From: Hirudo medicinalis
Lineage: Eukaryota; Annelida; Clitellata; Hirudinida; Hirudinidae
Length of the DNA: 64,000 nt
Direction of reading: 5' to 3'
NCBI GenBank assembly: GCA_011800805.1
Contig: MPNW01000078.1
Span: 173,526 to 237,525 of the forward strand
Shown here piece by piece: positions 62,500 through 64,000 of the stretch (positions within the stretch are counted from its first letter, which is position 1; each line of letters begins with the position of its first letter). The notes beneath the pieces were generated by a model that did no database searches, was not told where the DNA came from, and saw only the letters and a program-made list of their open reading frames with translations. A program made the translations under genes and the position numbers.

Positions 62500-63560
62500 T
62501 GCAAAAGCCTCACGTGAGACTTAGAAGAAATACCGGGCAATCCGTCGGCACCGTGAGGCGTCCTTCCCGGGAACTGTCGCAATCCTAAGGAAAATACTGG
62601 ATCGAATCGCTTCGGTCCCCGGCAGGGACCTGGATTCGACCGAACCGGTCGTAGAAATCGTGATTCCGACGGCGAAATAATAATAATAATTATTATTATT
62701 GTATAATTGCGATAATAAAATCGACGATAACGTAAACGACGACGCGACCGTCGAACGACTTCCGTGACTCGGTAAATGTCGCACCCTCGACACGACGACT
62801 GCAAGGACGATTACGTCTTACTGCCGGTCGTGATATTGTGACGCAATAGAATGTGAACGTCATTATTATTTTCTAATGCAGTACAGTCGTAAACATCGAC
62901 ATCGTTCGTGCTGTAAAAGTGAAGTGCTTTGGAATTAATTTAATGCACCTTTACGTGCGAATTGTCGAGCGGCACTTAACGAATACATAATTCACCACGT
63001 GAATCCATTCGTGTGCTCATTTCGACGGACGAACGGAATGCATTTAAGTCGCATGAAAATGACGTCGTTCGGAAGACATCAAATTGGTATTCAATCTTAC
63101 AACAACAACAACGATGATTATTCACTGGTAAATGAAATATTTAAAAACAAGTTATCAATAATTAGTCAATTGATTCTTTTTGCAGAAAATCCCAAAATAC
63201 GAAAGAGAAAGCTTTCCATCGCTTCGAACTTGCAACTCCTGGAAAACTCGCAAAAAGGTGTTTACGTCGATCGAGAAATCGAACGAAAACATCTTCTCCG
63301 CCCGGAACGAGTTACCGGAGGACGGCTCGGATCCGTCGCGTTTTTAATTCCGAACGGCCCCGTCTTCCTGGAATTTTAATTCCGGACGAATCTTTTCGTC
63401 GACCGAAGGAGCTCTCCGGTGGAAATATGGATCGAGTCGTTCTGCTTAAATCCGTTCGTAATCTCCCGACATCCTAGAAACGTCGACGCGAGCGCGGCAA
63501 GTCGCGAACGTTAATCGCTTTAATTTATTAACGTCATCGATTCGCCGTTCGATCGATCGT
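62500..63560. other. CpG-rich region, possible promoter or 5' exon
   Basis: CpG dinucleotides are clearly denser than in the flanks (for example 62560-62840 and 63250-63560). Several frames are open, the longest on plus from 62999 (126 codons), but none shows a known motif. It lies 5' of the minus-strand IRF-type exon and could be that gene's promoter, or belong to a gene beyond the window. Confidence 0.4.
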
Positions 63561-64000
63561 TCGATAAATTAAAAGTAACATGCTTTTTCGTGGCATAGAT
63601 TTCCTAGGAACACGTCGAGAATGCATTAAACGTGGCTCGTGTAATTGCAGATAACTTGTAAAATCAAAGCCACTATTAAAATTACCTTTGCAATAAGTTC
63701 GGCTTTCGACGATAGGATCGTCGAAGTGGTTTATCGTCGAAGTGTTTATCAAAGATAACTCGACCATTTCACTATATCATCACTTAATTTATGGTTACCA
63801 TAATAATAATATATTCCATAATATTATTGTCTCATAAGCAATTATTACTGTGCTTTGAATGTTTGTTATCTCTAAAATACTTCCTCTGTTTATTATCAAC
63901 AATATTCTCTCACACCAAAGTTCATCAGTTAATCAACTGTTTCTGTTTTCTCTCATTAAACGCTTCATGATATCTCCCATGATATCTTCCATGATATCTT

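Noticed and set aside
62999..63379. Plus-strand open frame of 126 codons in the CpG-rich region
   Set aside because: No recognisable motif; CpG-rich sequence favours chance open frames. Kept only as a CpG-rich region.

Overview
This is an AT-rich, intron-rich animal nuclear window, dense in tri- and tetranucleotide microsatellites and minisatellites. It has two assembly gaps and two isolated ambiguous bases. The genes suggest an invertebrate bilaterian: a fibrillin with exons of about 120 bp separated by short introns, and an interferon-regulatory-factor (IRF) type DNA-binding exon. An annelid or mollusc is my guess only; no sequence mark fixes the phylum.

Positions 1-33190 (minus strand) hold an almost complete fibrillin gene. 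I resolved 64 coding exons by reading splice sites and checking that every exon length agrees with its intron phases. They encode about 2,900 residues: signal peptide, N-terminal unique domain, EGF1-3, hybrid 1, 43 cbEGF-type modules interleaved with TB1-TB7 and hybrid 2, a Pro/Tyr-rich hinge with EGF4, a furin-type site, and a C-terminal propeptide that runs off the window at base 1. Module number and order match human fibrillin-1 as I remember it. One exon (1710-1972) is one base out of frame. Introns carry a pogo/Tigger-type DNA transposon derivative (3667-4615), a tRNA-like fragment, a 46-bp duplicated motif containing an octamer, a GC-rich element with internal repeats (26905-27290), and several minisatellites.

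Positions 33191-38980 show no gene I can support. Positions 38981-42759 (minus) hold the 3' four exons of an unrecognised, probably nuclear protein. Its coding exons lie beside a gap that is flanked by an exact 127-bp duplication.

Positions 42760-57074 are mostly simple repeats, plus a decayed hAT transposase fragment (52280-52920). Positions 57075-57364 (minus) hold an exon encoding the N-terminal half of an IRF DNA-binding domain; the matching downstream exon was not found. The remainder to 64000 is repeats and a CpG-rich stretch (62500-63560) that could be a promoter or 5' exon region.

The three genes share a strand but have no evident functional link: an extracellular microfibril protein, a putative nuclear regulator, and a transcription factor. 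No previously undescribed multi-gene system is evident. The most interesting items are the module-by-module conservation of fibrillin with specific losses (RGD in TB4, calcium ligands in cbEGF41 and cbEGF43), the frameshift, and the transposon relics.
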